DNA of 64,000 nucleotides from Nioella nitratireducens (GTDB taxonomy: Bacteria; Pseudomonadota; Alphaproteobacteria; Rhodobacterales; Rhodobacteraceae): the NCBI RefSeq assembly GCF_001879715.1, contig NZ_MNBW01000008.1, forward strand, positions 62,001 to 126,000. Reading direction: 5' to 3'. Positions within the stretch are counted from its first letter, which is position 1. Every line of letters begins with the position of its first letter. A program made the translations under genes and the position numbers. Below are positions 37,153-45,760 of the stretch, one piece after another. The notes beneath the pieces were generated by a model. That model made no database searches. It saw only the letters and a program-made list of their open reading frames with translations, and was not told the DNA's origin.

Positions 37153-37333
37153 CCAGTCAATGCTGCGATGAACAGGATGGCGCCGGAAGTATATTGCGAT
37201 AGGCCGACCGGCCCCCAGGGGCGGTGAGCGGCACGGCAAGATCTAAGGCGCTGTTGAACATCCCCTTCATTTGGCGCTGAATCGGGGCGGGCTGTCAACG
37301 CAAACCGGCAGGGCTGCGACGCGGCAGCGGGGT

Positions 37334-38098
37334 TCATCCGATTCGAAAGGTATCGCCCAGGTAGACGCGACGGACATTTTCGTCAGCGATCACTTCTTCG
37401 GCAGTGCCGCTCATCAGGACGGTGCCGTCATGCAGGATGTAGGCGCGATCCACAATTTCCAGCGTTTCCCGAACGTTATGGTCGGTAATCAGCACCCCGA
37501 GGCCCCGCGTCTTGAGGTCCGAGACCAGGGCCCTGATCTCGGCCACCGCGATCGGGTCGACACCAGCAAAGGGTTCATCCAGCAGCAGATACCGCGGGTT
37601 GGAGGCCAGGCACCGCGCAATTTCCGCACGCCGCCGCTCGCCGCCCGACAGGGACAGCGCTGGTGCGGCGCGCAGGTGAGTGATGGAAAATTCCGACAAC
37701 AACTCTTCCAGTCGCTCGTGCCGTTTGTGGCGGTCCTTCTCGGTGAATTCGAGGATGGCCGAGATATTGTCCTCGACCGTCAGACCTCGAAAAATCGACA
37801 TCTCCTGAGGCAGATAGCCGATCCCGGCCTTGGCCCTGCGATACATCGGCAGATAGGTGATGTTTTGACCATCCAGCATAACGGTGCCAGCCTCGGGCGC
37901 GACCAAACCGGCGATGGAATAAAAGCAGGTCGTTTTGCCCGATCCATTGGGACCGAGCAGTGCCACGACCTCGCCCCGATCCAATGACAAAGTCACGTCG
38001 CGGATCACCGGGCGACGTTTGTAGCTTTTGCGCAGATTGGTAACGCGCAATCCATGGGCACCGTCACCCGGCGTCGCGGCGTGTCGTCCGTCTGCCAT
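37334..38098 (-). CDS. lptB: LPS export ABC transporter ATPase LptB
   Basis: Cytoplasmic ATPase that powers LPS extraction by LptFG and transport along LptC-A-D. The 254-residue protein has Walker A GPNGSGKTT (residues 49-57), the Q-loop in YLPQEMSIF, signature LSGGERRRAEIAR, Walker B YLLLDEPFAGVDP and H-loop ITDHNV. It has an N-terminal extension of about 16 residues (MADGRHAATPGDGAHG) compared with the core. lptA is 3 bp upstream. In many proteobacteria rpoN follows directly; here 232 bp without a gene leads to hpf. Confidence 0.95.
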   Translation of the reverse strand: MADGRHAATPGDGAHGLRVTNLRKSYKRRPVIRDVTLSLDRGEVVALLGPNGSGKTTCFYSIAGLVAPEAGTVMLDGQNITYLPMYRRAKAGIGYLPQEMSIFRGLTVEDNISAILEFTEKDRHKRHERLEELLSEFSITHLRAAPALSLSGGERRRAEIARCLASNPRYLLLDEPFAGVDPIAVAEIRALVSDLKTRGLGVLITDHNVRETLEIVDRAYILHDGTVLMSGTAEEVIADENVRRVYLGDTFRIG

Positions 38099-38101
38099 CT
38101 A

Positions 38102-38587
38102 TTACTCTTCCGGCTGAAGCACAGTGCGCACCCGCCCCTCGACGGTGCCGTTGCCAGTGGTGAGGTCGATATTCAGGCGATCCCCGGCAACGGTGGTGCG
38201 GCCTTGGGTAATCAGCACATTGCCACTGACAACCACCAAAGAGTCGGTGACCGAATAGTCGGCGCGGTCCCCTTCGGCGGCGTCCTGCCCGCGGGTCATC
38301 ATAACACCACCGGTCGCCACCACTTCGCGGATTTGCTGGGCACCGTCCGTTTCGGCGTAGATCACCGATATCTCCTCGGCTGCCATCCGCAGATCCCCTT
38401 GGATCACGATGACATTGCCCGAGAACACGGCGTTCCCGGTCGTCTGATCCACGCGCAGACTGTCCGACGTGACCTCGATCTGCTGGGTCGGGTCATGCGG
38501 CACGCCACCGAACCCCACGGCCATCTGCGCGGCGGCTGACAGTCCCGAAACGAATACAAGAAACACGGCGGAAAAAAGGGCGCGCAT
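38102..38587 (-). CDS. lptA: LPS transport periplasmic protein LptA
   Basis: Periplasmic bridge protein that carries LPS from LptC to LptD. The 161-residue protein has a signal peptide (MRALFSAVFLVFVSGLSAAAQ) and an OstA-like beta-jellyroll with repeated strands (IEVTSDSLRVDQTTGNAVFSGNV; LVVVSGNVLITQGRTTVAGDRLNIDL). ATG 38587 is preceded by GGAG and begins the signal peptide; ATG 38614 is an alternative. It lies 10 bp after lptC and 3 bp before lptB, the standard order. Confidence 0.9.
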   Translation of the reverse strand: MRALFSAVFLVFVSGLSAAAQMAVGFGGVPHDPTQQIEVTSDSLRVDQTTGNAVFSGNVIVIQGDLRMAAEEISVIYAETDGAQQIREVVATGGVMMTRGQDAAEGDRADYSVTDSLVVVSGNVLITQGRTTVAGDRLNIDLTTGNGTVEGRVRTVLQPEE

Positions 38588-38597
38588 GAAAACTCCG

Positions 38598-39194
38598 TCA
38601 ATTCTGTGGGTCATATAACACCCGAACACCATTATTAAAAAGAACTACATTGTCGCCATCAACAGTGCTGGCCTGCATCGTCCCGGCGGTCAGGTCGAGG
38701 CCGGGACCGGTTACATGCACGTCGCCCGGCGATGATACCTGCGAGGCGCCGAGGTCGAATTGAAGGCGATCCGTCCGCAGGTGCATCCCGTCCGAGGTGG
38801 TCAGATGAACGTCATCGCCCAGATCCGCGCGTTCTCCGGGCAGGTCGAAAAGGGCGTTCCCGGCCACCACCATCAGCAGGGAATCGGGGGAAAGATCGAG
38901 GCGCGCCTCGATCTGCTGGGCTTCGATGAGGTCCGAGTTCCCTACGACCGGCGCGGCGCGGTCGGCGGTGAAAATCACCTCTCGCCCATCGGCCAGCGTG
39001 CCCGCGATACGAGGATTGCCAAGGCGTTGTTCGCGCGCCAATTCCTCGACATCCACCTCCGCAAAGGGAATGGCCCGGTTGGGGTCTGGCGTGCGTGACA
39101 GAAGAAACAAGGTCGAAAGCAGCGCTAGCGCCAACAAAGGAAGGATCACCTTCACCCAGGCAACGACCCGCGAATAGGTGTTGGTCGCGGCCAT
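38598..39194 (-). CDS. lptC: LPS export protein LptC
   Basis: Inner-membrane-anchored LPS acceptor. The 198-residue protein has one N-terminal membrane helix (about residues 14-32, VKVILPLLALALLSTLFLL), followed by a periplasmic OstA-like domain with PRIAGTLADGREVIFTADRA and VVAGNALFDLPGERADLGDDVHLTT. It lies 9 bp after rnd. The sequence is divergent, as usual for LptC, so assignment rests on topology, the beta-strand pattern and its position before lptA-lptB. Confidence 0.88.
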   Translation of the reverse strand: MAATNTYSRVVAWVKVILPLLALALLSTLFLLSRTPDPNRAIPFAEVDVEELAREQRLGNPRIAGTLADGREVIFTADRAAPVVGNSDLIEAQQIEARLDLSPDSLLMVVAGNALFDLPGERADLGDDVHLTTSDGMHLRTDRLQFDLGASQVSSPGDVHVTGPGLDLTAGTMQASTVDGDNVVLFNNGVRVLYDPQN

Positions 39195-39203
39195 CCTCGC
39201 CCC

Positions 39204-39815
39204 TCAGTGCGAAAAGATGTCGATTTCGGGCCATCCCGCCAGATCGAGCTTGGCGCGGGTCGGCAGGAAATCGAAACAGGCTTGCGCGATCTCGGTCCGG
39301 TCTTCGCGGGCAAGCCGCCGGTCGAAGATCTCTTTCAGACGGTGCAGGTAAAGAACGTCCGACGCGGCATAGGTCATCTGCGCGTCGGTCAACTTGGGTG
39401 CCCCCCAGTCCGAGCTTTGCTGCTGCTTGGAAATATCGACATCCAGCAACTCTTGGCACAGGTTCCGCAGCCCGTGACGGTCAGTATAGGTGCGCACCAG
39501 TTTCGACGCGATCTTGGTGCAGAAGACAGGGGCCGCCAGCGCCCCGAAGGCATGATACATCGCGGCAATGTCGAAGCGGCCGAAATGGAACAGCTTCAGA
39601 ACATCGGGGTTCTCCAGCATCGCGGCGAGGTTCGGCGCCTCGGTCTGGCCTTTTTCGATCTGCACCAGATGGGCATTGCCGTCCCCACCGGACATTTGCA
39701 CAAGGCACAGCCGGTCACGGTGCGGGTTCAGACCCATCGTTTCGCAATCAATAGCGACGATGGACCCAAGGTCCAGCCCGTCGGGAAGGTCATTCTTGTA
39801 AAGGTGGATCGTCAT
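39204..39815 (-). CDS. rnd: Ribonuclease D-like 3'-5' exonuclease
   Basis: DEDDy-type exoribonuclease for tRNA 3' processing. The 203-residue protein has IAIDCETMGLNPHRDRLCLVQ (ExoI, Asp-Glu), KLFHFGRFDIAAMYHAFG (ExoII) and TYAASDVLYLHRLKEIF (ExoIII with Tyr). It contains only the exonuclease domain; the HRDC domains of E. coli RNase D are missing, as is usual for the short alphaproteobacterial form. ATG 39815 avoids a five-residue extension. Rnd-lptC-lptA-lptB is a common alphaproteobacterial order, and rnd probably carries the promoter. Confidence 0.9.
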   Translation of the reverse strand: MTIHLYKNDLPDGLDLGSIVAIDCETMGLNPHRDRLCLVQMSGGDGNAHLVQIEKGQTEAPNLAAMLENPDVLKLFHFGRFDIAAMYHAFGALAAPVFCTKIASKLVRTYTDRHGLRNLCQELLDVDISKQQQSSDWGAPKLTDAQMTYAASDVLYLHRLKEIFDRRLAREDRTEIAQACFDFLPTRAKLDLAGWPEIDIFSH

Positions 39816-40135
39816 GTCATTCCATCTCAATCGTGACCTTGGCGGAAAGGCCGGCGCACAATCACGTCAAAGTCCAAGTTAGTGACCATACAGCGTACAC
39901 CAGCCCATTCAATTCATCGGTTCATGGCAGTTTTCGCTGAAGTTGGCAACTTGGCTACCCTGCTTCGCAAGGTCTGCTCGGTCTTGCCGACCTGACGGGC
40001 ACAAGCCAATAAAATGCAAGAGACGCGATATTGGCAAATGATCGTTTCGCGTGACCCGTACGGCCGCCGGTCTGGGTGCAGACCAAGTCTTGATCCTTAT
40101 GAGAATTTCAGCTGGTGCAGTAGGCCCTTTGCCTC
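39816..40135. other. 320-bp gene-free gap with inverted repeats
   Basis: No convincing gene. It must contain the rnd promoter at its left side and the end of the minus-strand glycosyltransferase transcript at its right. Visible structure is an AAGTT-GGC-AACTT palindrome (39940-39952), and GCCAATA (40005-40011) repeated inverted as TATTGGC (40029-40035). Base composition is less GC-rich than the flanking core genes. No duplicated tRNA end, integrase remnant or clear terminator was found. Confidence 0.4.
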
Positions 40136-42988
40136 CTATGCGCTCGCGCTCAAAACTGCGGAGACCGTAGAATGCTTGCAGTCAGCGGCCCGCCTTCGCG
40201 CAGCGCGGCTCATATCCGCTAGCTTTAGCCTCGCGACTGAGAGGGCCAGAACAGCCCGCGCCACGGCCTCTTGATCGTAAGGAGGAACCGCAAAGCCGGT
40301 TTGGCCCTGGGCGATGAGTGTGGGCGGTGTACCACGATTATAGCAAATGACCGGGCGTCCAGCGGCCATAGCTTCTAGCGCCGTGCGGCCGAACGATTCG
40401 GCGAAATGGGACAGGATCAGGACAACATCTGCCTGTTTGATCGCGGCCACTGGCCCCTCTGCGTAGCCGGTGTGGGTGGTATTGCTTGGCAGGGGGAAGA
40501 GGGTCTGGAGATCTGCCGAGTCTGGCCCAATCAAAAGAAAACGGCAACGGGCGGAAGGTGGCAGTCCATCTTCAACTTCGGCTTTGCCCACCAGCTGCGC
40601 GACCTTCACGAAATCCGCGATGCCTTTCTTGGCGAGGTTGCTGCTGATGAGCGCAACTCGCAGCCCCTTGCCCGGCGTGTGGGGCAAATCGAACAGTGCC
40701 GGGTCGACTTCATTTAGGCGAATCGTCACTCTTTCCGGGCAATTCAGCCAGTTGGCTACTGCCGACGAATTTGCAACGAACCGATCTGTCTCGGCCAGAA
40801 TGCTCCGACGCAGACCATGGGAGCTATCGCCAAGGATCTGACACAGCGCAGGATCTTCGGCCGGAAGTTCACGAACATGTACAACAGAGGGGCAGCCCTC
40901 AATCCGAGCGGCGATAAGCGGGGCGTTCAAGACAAGGGTGTTCACGTGGAGTTCGAGCGGTTGATAGAGTTGAATCATCTTCCGAATGACCGCTACGGTT
41001 TCGGGCGCCACCTGGCGGAAACGATGCCGCCAGAGTTGCGGGAGGATTTCCACTGCTATTGCCCGCGCGCGAATCTCGTCCAGATAGTCCTTATTAACCG
41101 CCGAAGGCAGCACGACCACTGGCGCCATCTTTGGACCATCCGTTCCCTCGGCGAGATGTTCCAGAGTCCGTAGCAGGCTTCGCTCGGCACCAAATACGCG
41201 TCGATCAGCGGAGTGGGCAAACACCAGTACATTCGGGCGGTCATTCGGAACAACCTTGCCCTCAAACCGCAACGGACGCGCCTTTTCACAGTCAGAAGAA
41301 CGCTCATAGTCCAGTAATGGAACGTCCGTTTCCAACAGCCCGCGCAAGCGTCGCCAGCCCGAGTCGGAAAAGAGCGGACCGGGGTCACGATCCTCGCGTC
41401 CTCCGTCCTGAAGATAGTGACGAACAGGGTCGGCGTCAGCGGAAAGCACATCCGGATTATGGGCTAGGTACCACAACGGATCAAAGTGAGGTGACGTAGC
41501 TATGGTCGCATAGTCGCTTGGAACGGTATTGGCATCCGACGGCCGGGTTGCTGCCGGGGCCGGAAAGGGGCGTCTATCCGGTATCTGCGGTAGATAGAGT
41601 GCCGCGGTCCGCGCGCCAATATCAGCATCGTCTTTCAAAGCAGAAATCTGACCAGCTTGCCAATATAGAGCGGAGTCCAGATACGCCCGCCGTGGCCCAC
41701 GAAACTGGGTTGAAAGGTGGGTCTCTGAAGAAAGTGTCAGAGATTGTGGTGCATTGCGTCCGAAAGCCAAAGGGACGCCGGCTTGCTGCTCGGCTATGGC
41801 TTCCTTCCCAAATGCGGCGATGATGCGATGGTAGTATTCGGTATCTGCATTGATGCGAACACGATCCCAATAGCCAATGGCCTCGCGCATCTCGGCCCTT
41901 ACCATGAGTGACGACACGTTCCGATAGACCCAGCCGTCCTCAATTCGCCAAAGCGTCATAGACAGGTCAGGCCCTACGCGCACCCAGTGAGAGGTACTGG
42001 CTATGCGGCTCTTGTCTTTGAGAAGCGGGCGCAATTGCTCCTCGATCTTTTGTGGGTGCGACCAGTCATCTGCGTCATGAACCGTAAAGAATGCTCCATT
42101 CGCAACCGCCAGTCCGGAATTTCGCGCGACATAGGCGCCCTCGTTCTCGCTTTGCCGGATAACGCGGATACGCGGGTCGAATTTGGCAGCACGGTCGGCC
42201 ACATCAGCGGTGCCATCAGGGCTAGCATCATCGACGACGATGATCTCTAGATTGCGCCAGCTCTGTGCGGTCAGACCGCGAAGGCAGGTGGGAAGCGTTC
42301 CTTCCGCACGGAAAGCTGGGATAATGACACTTACCAATGGACCGTTTTTCACTGGAGCGGGGTCAGATTTGGCAGTCAGACGGTCGAAGCGCGGGCCTGA
42401 TCCCCCGGACAGTCCTACCGGTACAAGATCAGTCCCATCATAGACCCTTTGAAGATGTTCTGAGAGAACGCCATCCGAAGTGTCCTCGGCTAGGGCAATC
42501 TCCATGTCGCCTAGGGCGAAATCCGCGTGAGCGCCAAAACGATCGCGAGCTCGGGCCAGAACCTTGCGGGCAAGGGTGGTTTCGCCACAGACCGCAGCTG
42601 CCTTGATCGCCAAAACCCACGGCCCGCGGTGGGAAACGATCTGGAGACCTTCATCGCTATCCAAGAAAATTCGTATGGCGGAGAGTGCTGTCTTCCAGCG
42701 GCCTTGGGAGCTGGCGTGTCGGGCAACGAACCAACCAGCTAATGCGCGTTCCCTAGGGGATCCATTCCTAAGAAGAAGCCTCAGTTCCGGCAGGGCCATT
42801 TCTTCGAAGCCACGCCACAGGATGTGGTCGAGTTCCATGGCCCGTACTGGCGCGCCAAGGCGCCCTTCATCGCGACCGTGTGCAAGGTAGTGCTCCCAAG
42901 GATCTACGCCGGCTGCCTTCACGTCTGGATATGTTGCAAGATACCAGCCGGGATCAAAGTCTATACGGGACGAACCGGGATCTGTCAT
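40136..42988 (-). CDS. Large bifunctional glycosyltransferase (GT2 + GT4)
   Basis: The 950-residue protein is modular. Residues about 10-45 hold a FDPGWYLATYPDV...HYLAHGRDEGR repeat. A GT2 domain follows from about 218 (VSVIIPAFRAEGTLPTCLRGL, VVDDASPDGTADVADR, VHDADDWSHP). A second repeat lies near 525 (FDPLWYLAHNPDV...HYLQDGG). The C-terminus is GT4-like (VLVFAHSADRRVFGAERSLLRTLEHL, RVALISSNLAKKGIADFV, ILSHFAESFGRTALEAMAAGRPVICYNRGTPP with the E-X7-E region). ATG 42988 overlaps the previous gene by ATGA; the open frame to 43093 is rejected. It is the last gene of the manC cluster. Substrate unknown. Confidence 0.85.
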   Translation of the reverse strand: MTDPGSSRIDFDPGWYLATYPDVKAAGVDPWEHYLAHGRDEGRLGAPVRAMELDHILWRGFEEMALPELRLLLRNGSPRERALAGWFVARHASSQGRWKTALSAIRIFLDSDEGLQIVSHRGPWVLAIKAAAVCGETTLARKVLARARDRFGAHADFALGDMEIALAEDTSDGVLSEHLQRVYDGTDLVPVGLSGGSGPRFDRLTAKSDPAPVKNGPLVSVIIPAFRAEGTLPTCLRGLTAQSWRNLEIIVVDDASPDGTADVADRAAKFDPRIRVIRQSENEGAYVARNSGLAVANGAFFTVHDADDWSHPQKIEEQLRPLLKDKSRIASTSHWVRVGPDLSMTLWRIEDGWVYRNVSSLMVRAEMREAIGYWDRVRINADTEYYHRIIAAFGKEAIAEQQAGVPLAFGRNAPQSLTLSSETHLSTQFRGPRRAYLDSALYWQAGQISALKDDADIGARTAALYLPQIPDRRPFPAPAATRPSDANTVPSDYATIATSPHFDPLWYLAHNPDVLSADADPVRHYLQDGGREDRDPGPLFSDSGWRRLRGLLETDVPLLDYERSSDCEKARPLRFEGKVVPNDRPNVLVFAHSADRRVFGAERSLLRTLEHLAEGTDGPKMAPVVVLPSAVNKDYLDEIRARAIAVEILPQLWRHRFRQVAPETVAVIRKMIQLYQPLELHVNTLVLNAPLIAARIEGCPSVVHVRELPAEDPALCQILGDSSHGLRRSILAETDRFVANSSAVANWLNCPERVTIRLNEVDPALFDLPHTPGKGLRVALISSNLAKKGIADFVKVAQLVGKAEVEDGLPPSARCRFLLIGPDSADLQTLFPLPSNTTHTGYAEGPVAAIKQADVVLILSHFAESFGRTALEAMAAGRPVICYNRGTPPTLIAQGQTGFAVPPYDQEAVARAVLALSVARLKLADMSRAARRRAADCKHSTVSAVLSASA

Positions 42989-45123
42989 CGAAGCACTCTC
43001 CCGGGATCGGTGACGGTCAATAGCTTTCGGCCAACATTCGTTGCTCCTGCCCTCGTCAGAGCAGCTCGGATCGTTGGGGTAAGAGCCCACCATTCAAACG
43101 CGCCGCTAGCCATGTTTCGGATGGCCGCCTCACAAGCGACCGGGTCATAACGTGTGACTTGACGGCCCGTGGAGGGCAGCACCGAGACTGGTGAATGATC
43201 GGCCAACAGTCGCACACGTTCCGTGAGAAGTGACGGCAAGGCGCCGGGAAGTTCCACCAAGGCCTCGGGATCGGGCACGATGAGGAGTGAGGCTGATGCA
43301 GTTTCTCCGGGGCAGAGGTGCCGCAGTTTTCCAGCACTGAGCGCTCTGAGCAGGGCGGGGCACACACGCGGCGGCGGATCGAGCTGGCATGGCGGGATCG
43401 GGCGGACCAAAGGAATGAATCCAACTGAACCGGCGGCAGCATCAATCAGTTGCAAGCAGGTTTGCATCACGCGGTCAGGGCGACGTGGGTCAGCCGCAAC
43501 CAGAAGAGACAGCGTTTGCGTGTCTATATTTCCGCGCAGGATTTGCGGTGCCGGGAAGGGGCGGTCGCCAGGTGCATAGCACAGTGCCGAGGGGTGTGCG
43601 GTCCGGTGATGGTGTTCCTGCGCGTCGAGATAGGCTAACCGTGCTCCGGTCACGTAGCCATCAATAGAAAGTGGCCCGCCACGTACAGCAGACCCGTGTT
43701 GATCCCTGAGCAGTGCAAGCGGTCCGGTCTCTGCTGAGATGACCGCTTTCGAGCCGAAAATTCGACGCATTCGGCGAATGAATTCATTGTCTGCGGCGAC
43801 ACGCACCTCGTCCCAACAGCCAAGCGCCTCAACCACTGGCAATCGCTCGAACAACAACGAGGCGGTATTTTCGGTCAGGAAATGTGCCTCGGGGCTTAAG
43901 CGGGTCAAGGTCAGGTCGGGCTGAATTCGGACATGTTCCGAAGTGCAAGCTATTGCCCCTTCCGTCTCGGTCAGGATTGCCATTTGTCGCGAGATGCGCT
44001 CCGGGTGGCACCAATCGTCGGCGTCGTGGATGGTGACATAAGCGCCACGGGCGGCAGCCAGTCCAACATTCCGTGCGGCGTATGCACCTCCGTTTTGCGA
44101 CTGACTAATGAGGCGTATGCGCCCGTCAGCTTCTGCGGCGTCACGGGCTATTTCTGCCGTATGATCGCTGCTTGCGTCGTCAATGACGAGGATTTCCAAA
44201 TTGCGCCAACTTTGGCCACGCATGGCGCGCAAGGCCGTTTGCAAGGTTGCCTCGGCATTGTATGCCGCGATCAGAACCGTCACGAGCGGGCCGTCCACCG
44301 GATTGGCTGGAGATGCCGAATCCAGACGGTCATAAAGGTTGCTCGTCGCATTGGGACGCAAAGCAAGCGGTGCCAGGTCATAGGCGCGGAGTGCTTGATT
44401 GATTTTCGATAACCGATCTGCCTCCGTGCTCTCGAACCCGGTGAGCGCGAACCAAATCTCAGGGGTTAAACGCCCCTCTTCGGCCCAAGCTCCCAATTGC
44501 GCCTGCGACGGAGGCTGCATGCCAGAAATGGCTTCAGCAACCAGTCGAACCGTCAGCAGTCGGCCACGTAATATCGGATCAACGGCAGATTCAGACGCTA
44601 AATTGGCCCAATGACGTGCCGTTTTGGCCGTTTCCAATCGCTCGGACTCGCGCCATTGGCGCAGGTGCCACAGTGCTAGATCTCTTGCGGCAAATGCCGC
44701 CTGATCGCCGTGCTCATCACAAGCCACACGTTGCAGCGCCCGCAAGGCAGATCTCTGACCGAGCACGTTCAACCTGATCCTAAGCATGTCGCTCAAGGCG
44801 CGTGCACTTAGAACTGGGTCATCTGCGAAGGGGTTGGCGGATCGCCCCTCCTTAGCGCCGTGCAGAAGGTAATGTGTAAGTGCGTCCGTCTCGCTTCCCA
44901 ATACATCGCAATAGCGTGTCAGATAAGCTCTCGAGTCGAAGGTCGGCCCGGGATCTCGACCCAAATCCCAGCCAAAAGCCAGAAAATGCGTCCAAGGATC
45001 CAAGCCGGACCGCGCAGCATCATCGTAACGCGCAGCATACCATTCGCTGTCGAACAGGCCCGAGTCGGCTAAGAGGCGTTCTCGCAATGCAGCGGCATCA
45101 GGATCCCAAGGCAACCGGTTCAT
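42985..45123 (-). CDS. Family 2 glycosyltransferase with N-terminal WYxxxYPDV-type repeats
   Basis: The 712-residue protein has two N-terminal repeats: FDSEWYAARYDDAARSGLDPWTHFLAFG at about 24-51 (key WYAARYDDA) and FDSRAYLTRYCDVLGSETDALTHYLLHG at about 62-89 (key AYLTRYCDV). A helical region and a GT2 domain from about 280 follow (VTVLIAAYNAEATLQTALRAM, VIDDASSDHTAEIARD, IHDADDWCHP). The C-terminal 200 residues are not recognised. Its GT2 domain closely resembles that of the next gene (NGGAYAARNVGLA versus NEGAYVARNSGLA), so the two are probable paralogues. It overlaps both neighbours by ATGA. Confidence 0.82.
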   Translation of the reverse strand: MNRLPWDPDAAALRERLLADSGLFDSEWYAARYDDAARSGLDPWTHFLAFGWDLGRDPGPTFDSRAYLTRYCDVLGSETDALTHYLLHGAKEGRSANPFADDPVLSARALSDMLRIRLNVLGQRSALRALQRVACDEHGDQAAFAARDLALWHLRQWRESERLETAKTARHWANLASESAVDPILRGRLLTVRLVAEAISGMQPPSQAQLGAWAEEGRLTPEIWFALTGFESTEADRLSKINQALRAYDLAPLALRPNATSNLYDRLDSASPANPVDGPLVTVLIAAYNAEATLQTALRAMRGQSWRNLEILVIDDASSDHTAEIARDAAEADGRIRLISQSQNGGAYAARNVGLAAARGAYVTIHDADDWCHPERISRQMAILTETEGAIACTSEHVRIQPDLTLTRLSPEAHFLTENTASLLFERLPVVEALGCWDEVRVAADNEFIRRMRRIFGSKAVISAETGPLALLRDQHGSAVRGGPLSIDGYVTGARLAYLDAQEHHHRTAHPSALCYAPGDRPFPAPQILRGNIDTQTLSLLVAADPRRPDRVMQTCLQLIDAAAGSVGFIPLVRPIPPCQLDPPPRVCPALLRALSAGKLRHLCPGETASASLLIVPDPEALVELPGALPSLLTERVRLLADHSPVSVLPSTGRQVTRYDPVACEAAIRNMASGAFEWWALTPTIRAALTRAGATNVGRKLLTVTDPGRVLR

Positions 45124-45620
45124 CCCCCCGAGATCAACCGAACGCGCCGATCTTCGGTTTCACCGTGCAGCACGAAATGCGCCAGTGCCGGCCAACCAGC
45201 GGCGGCGACATCAGGATTGGCGCGATAGTAGGCGGCAGTGTCAAAATTCGGCCCCGGATCGTGCCCCGCGAATGCGCCCTTCAAGAGGTAGTGCACCGCA
45301 GCTTTTTCCGGTCCGCCGCATTCCGGGTAGTGTCCGGCATACCAATCCGCGTCGAATAGGGGGCTTGCGGACAGAGCCGCAACCTGACGTCGCAATACCA
45401 ACCTGTGACGGAACCGCTGTAGGCGAGGTCGCAGCCAGCCCTTTAGGCTGCCGCTCAACTCTTTCTCAGCGATGTCCTGTACGGCCTGTGCGTCGGATTG
45501 CTGCAACAGGGCAGCTATTTCGGCATCACGACGCGCCAGTTGCGATCGCAACTCGAGAATTTCCGCCCGGAGCATGACCTGCAAGTCTACGTCCGTCTGA
45601 TACTGATCCGTGTCACGCAT
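45120..45620 (-). CDS. Small coiled-coil protein with two WYxxxYPDV-type repeats, no catalytic domain
   Basis: The 166-residue protein begins with a likely coiled coil (about 13-45; LRAEILELRSQLARRDAEIAALLQQ). A basic helix follows (LRPRLQRFRHRLVLRRQ), then two copies of the repeat seen in the next two genes (FDADWYAGHYPEC..., about 88-128; FDTAAYYRANPDVAAAG..., about 127-160). No signal peptide, membrane helix or glycosyltransferase motif is present. ATG 45620 is used; the frame is open to 45674. It overlaps the GT2 gene by 4 bp. It could be a scaffold or adaptor that tethers the glycosyltransferases through the shared repeat. That role is a guess. Confidence 0.7.
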   Translation of the reverse strand: MRDTDQYQTDVDLQVMLRAEILELRSQLARRDAEIAALLQQSDAQAVQDIAEKELSGSLKGWLRPRLQRFRHRLVLRRQVAALSASPLFDADWYAGHYPECGGPEKAAVHYLLKGAFAGHDPGPNFDTAAYYRANPDVAAAGWPALAHFVLHGETEDRRVRLISGG

Positions 45621-45760
45621 CGGCAATCCATCGGAATTCGAGCCTGCTTGTTGACAGCCTCCCCCAATTTTCATCAGGAAACCTGCGCCAATAACACACA
45701 GGCGAAGCTAACATGTCCGCAGCTTGGGGGCTATGTTGCGAATCGAGCAATGCCGCCCGA

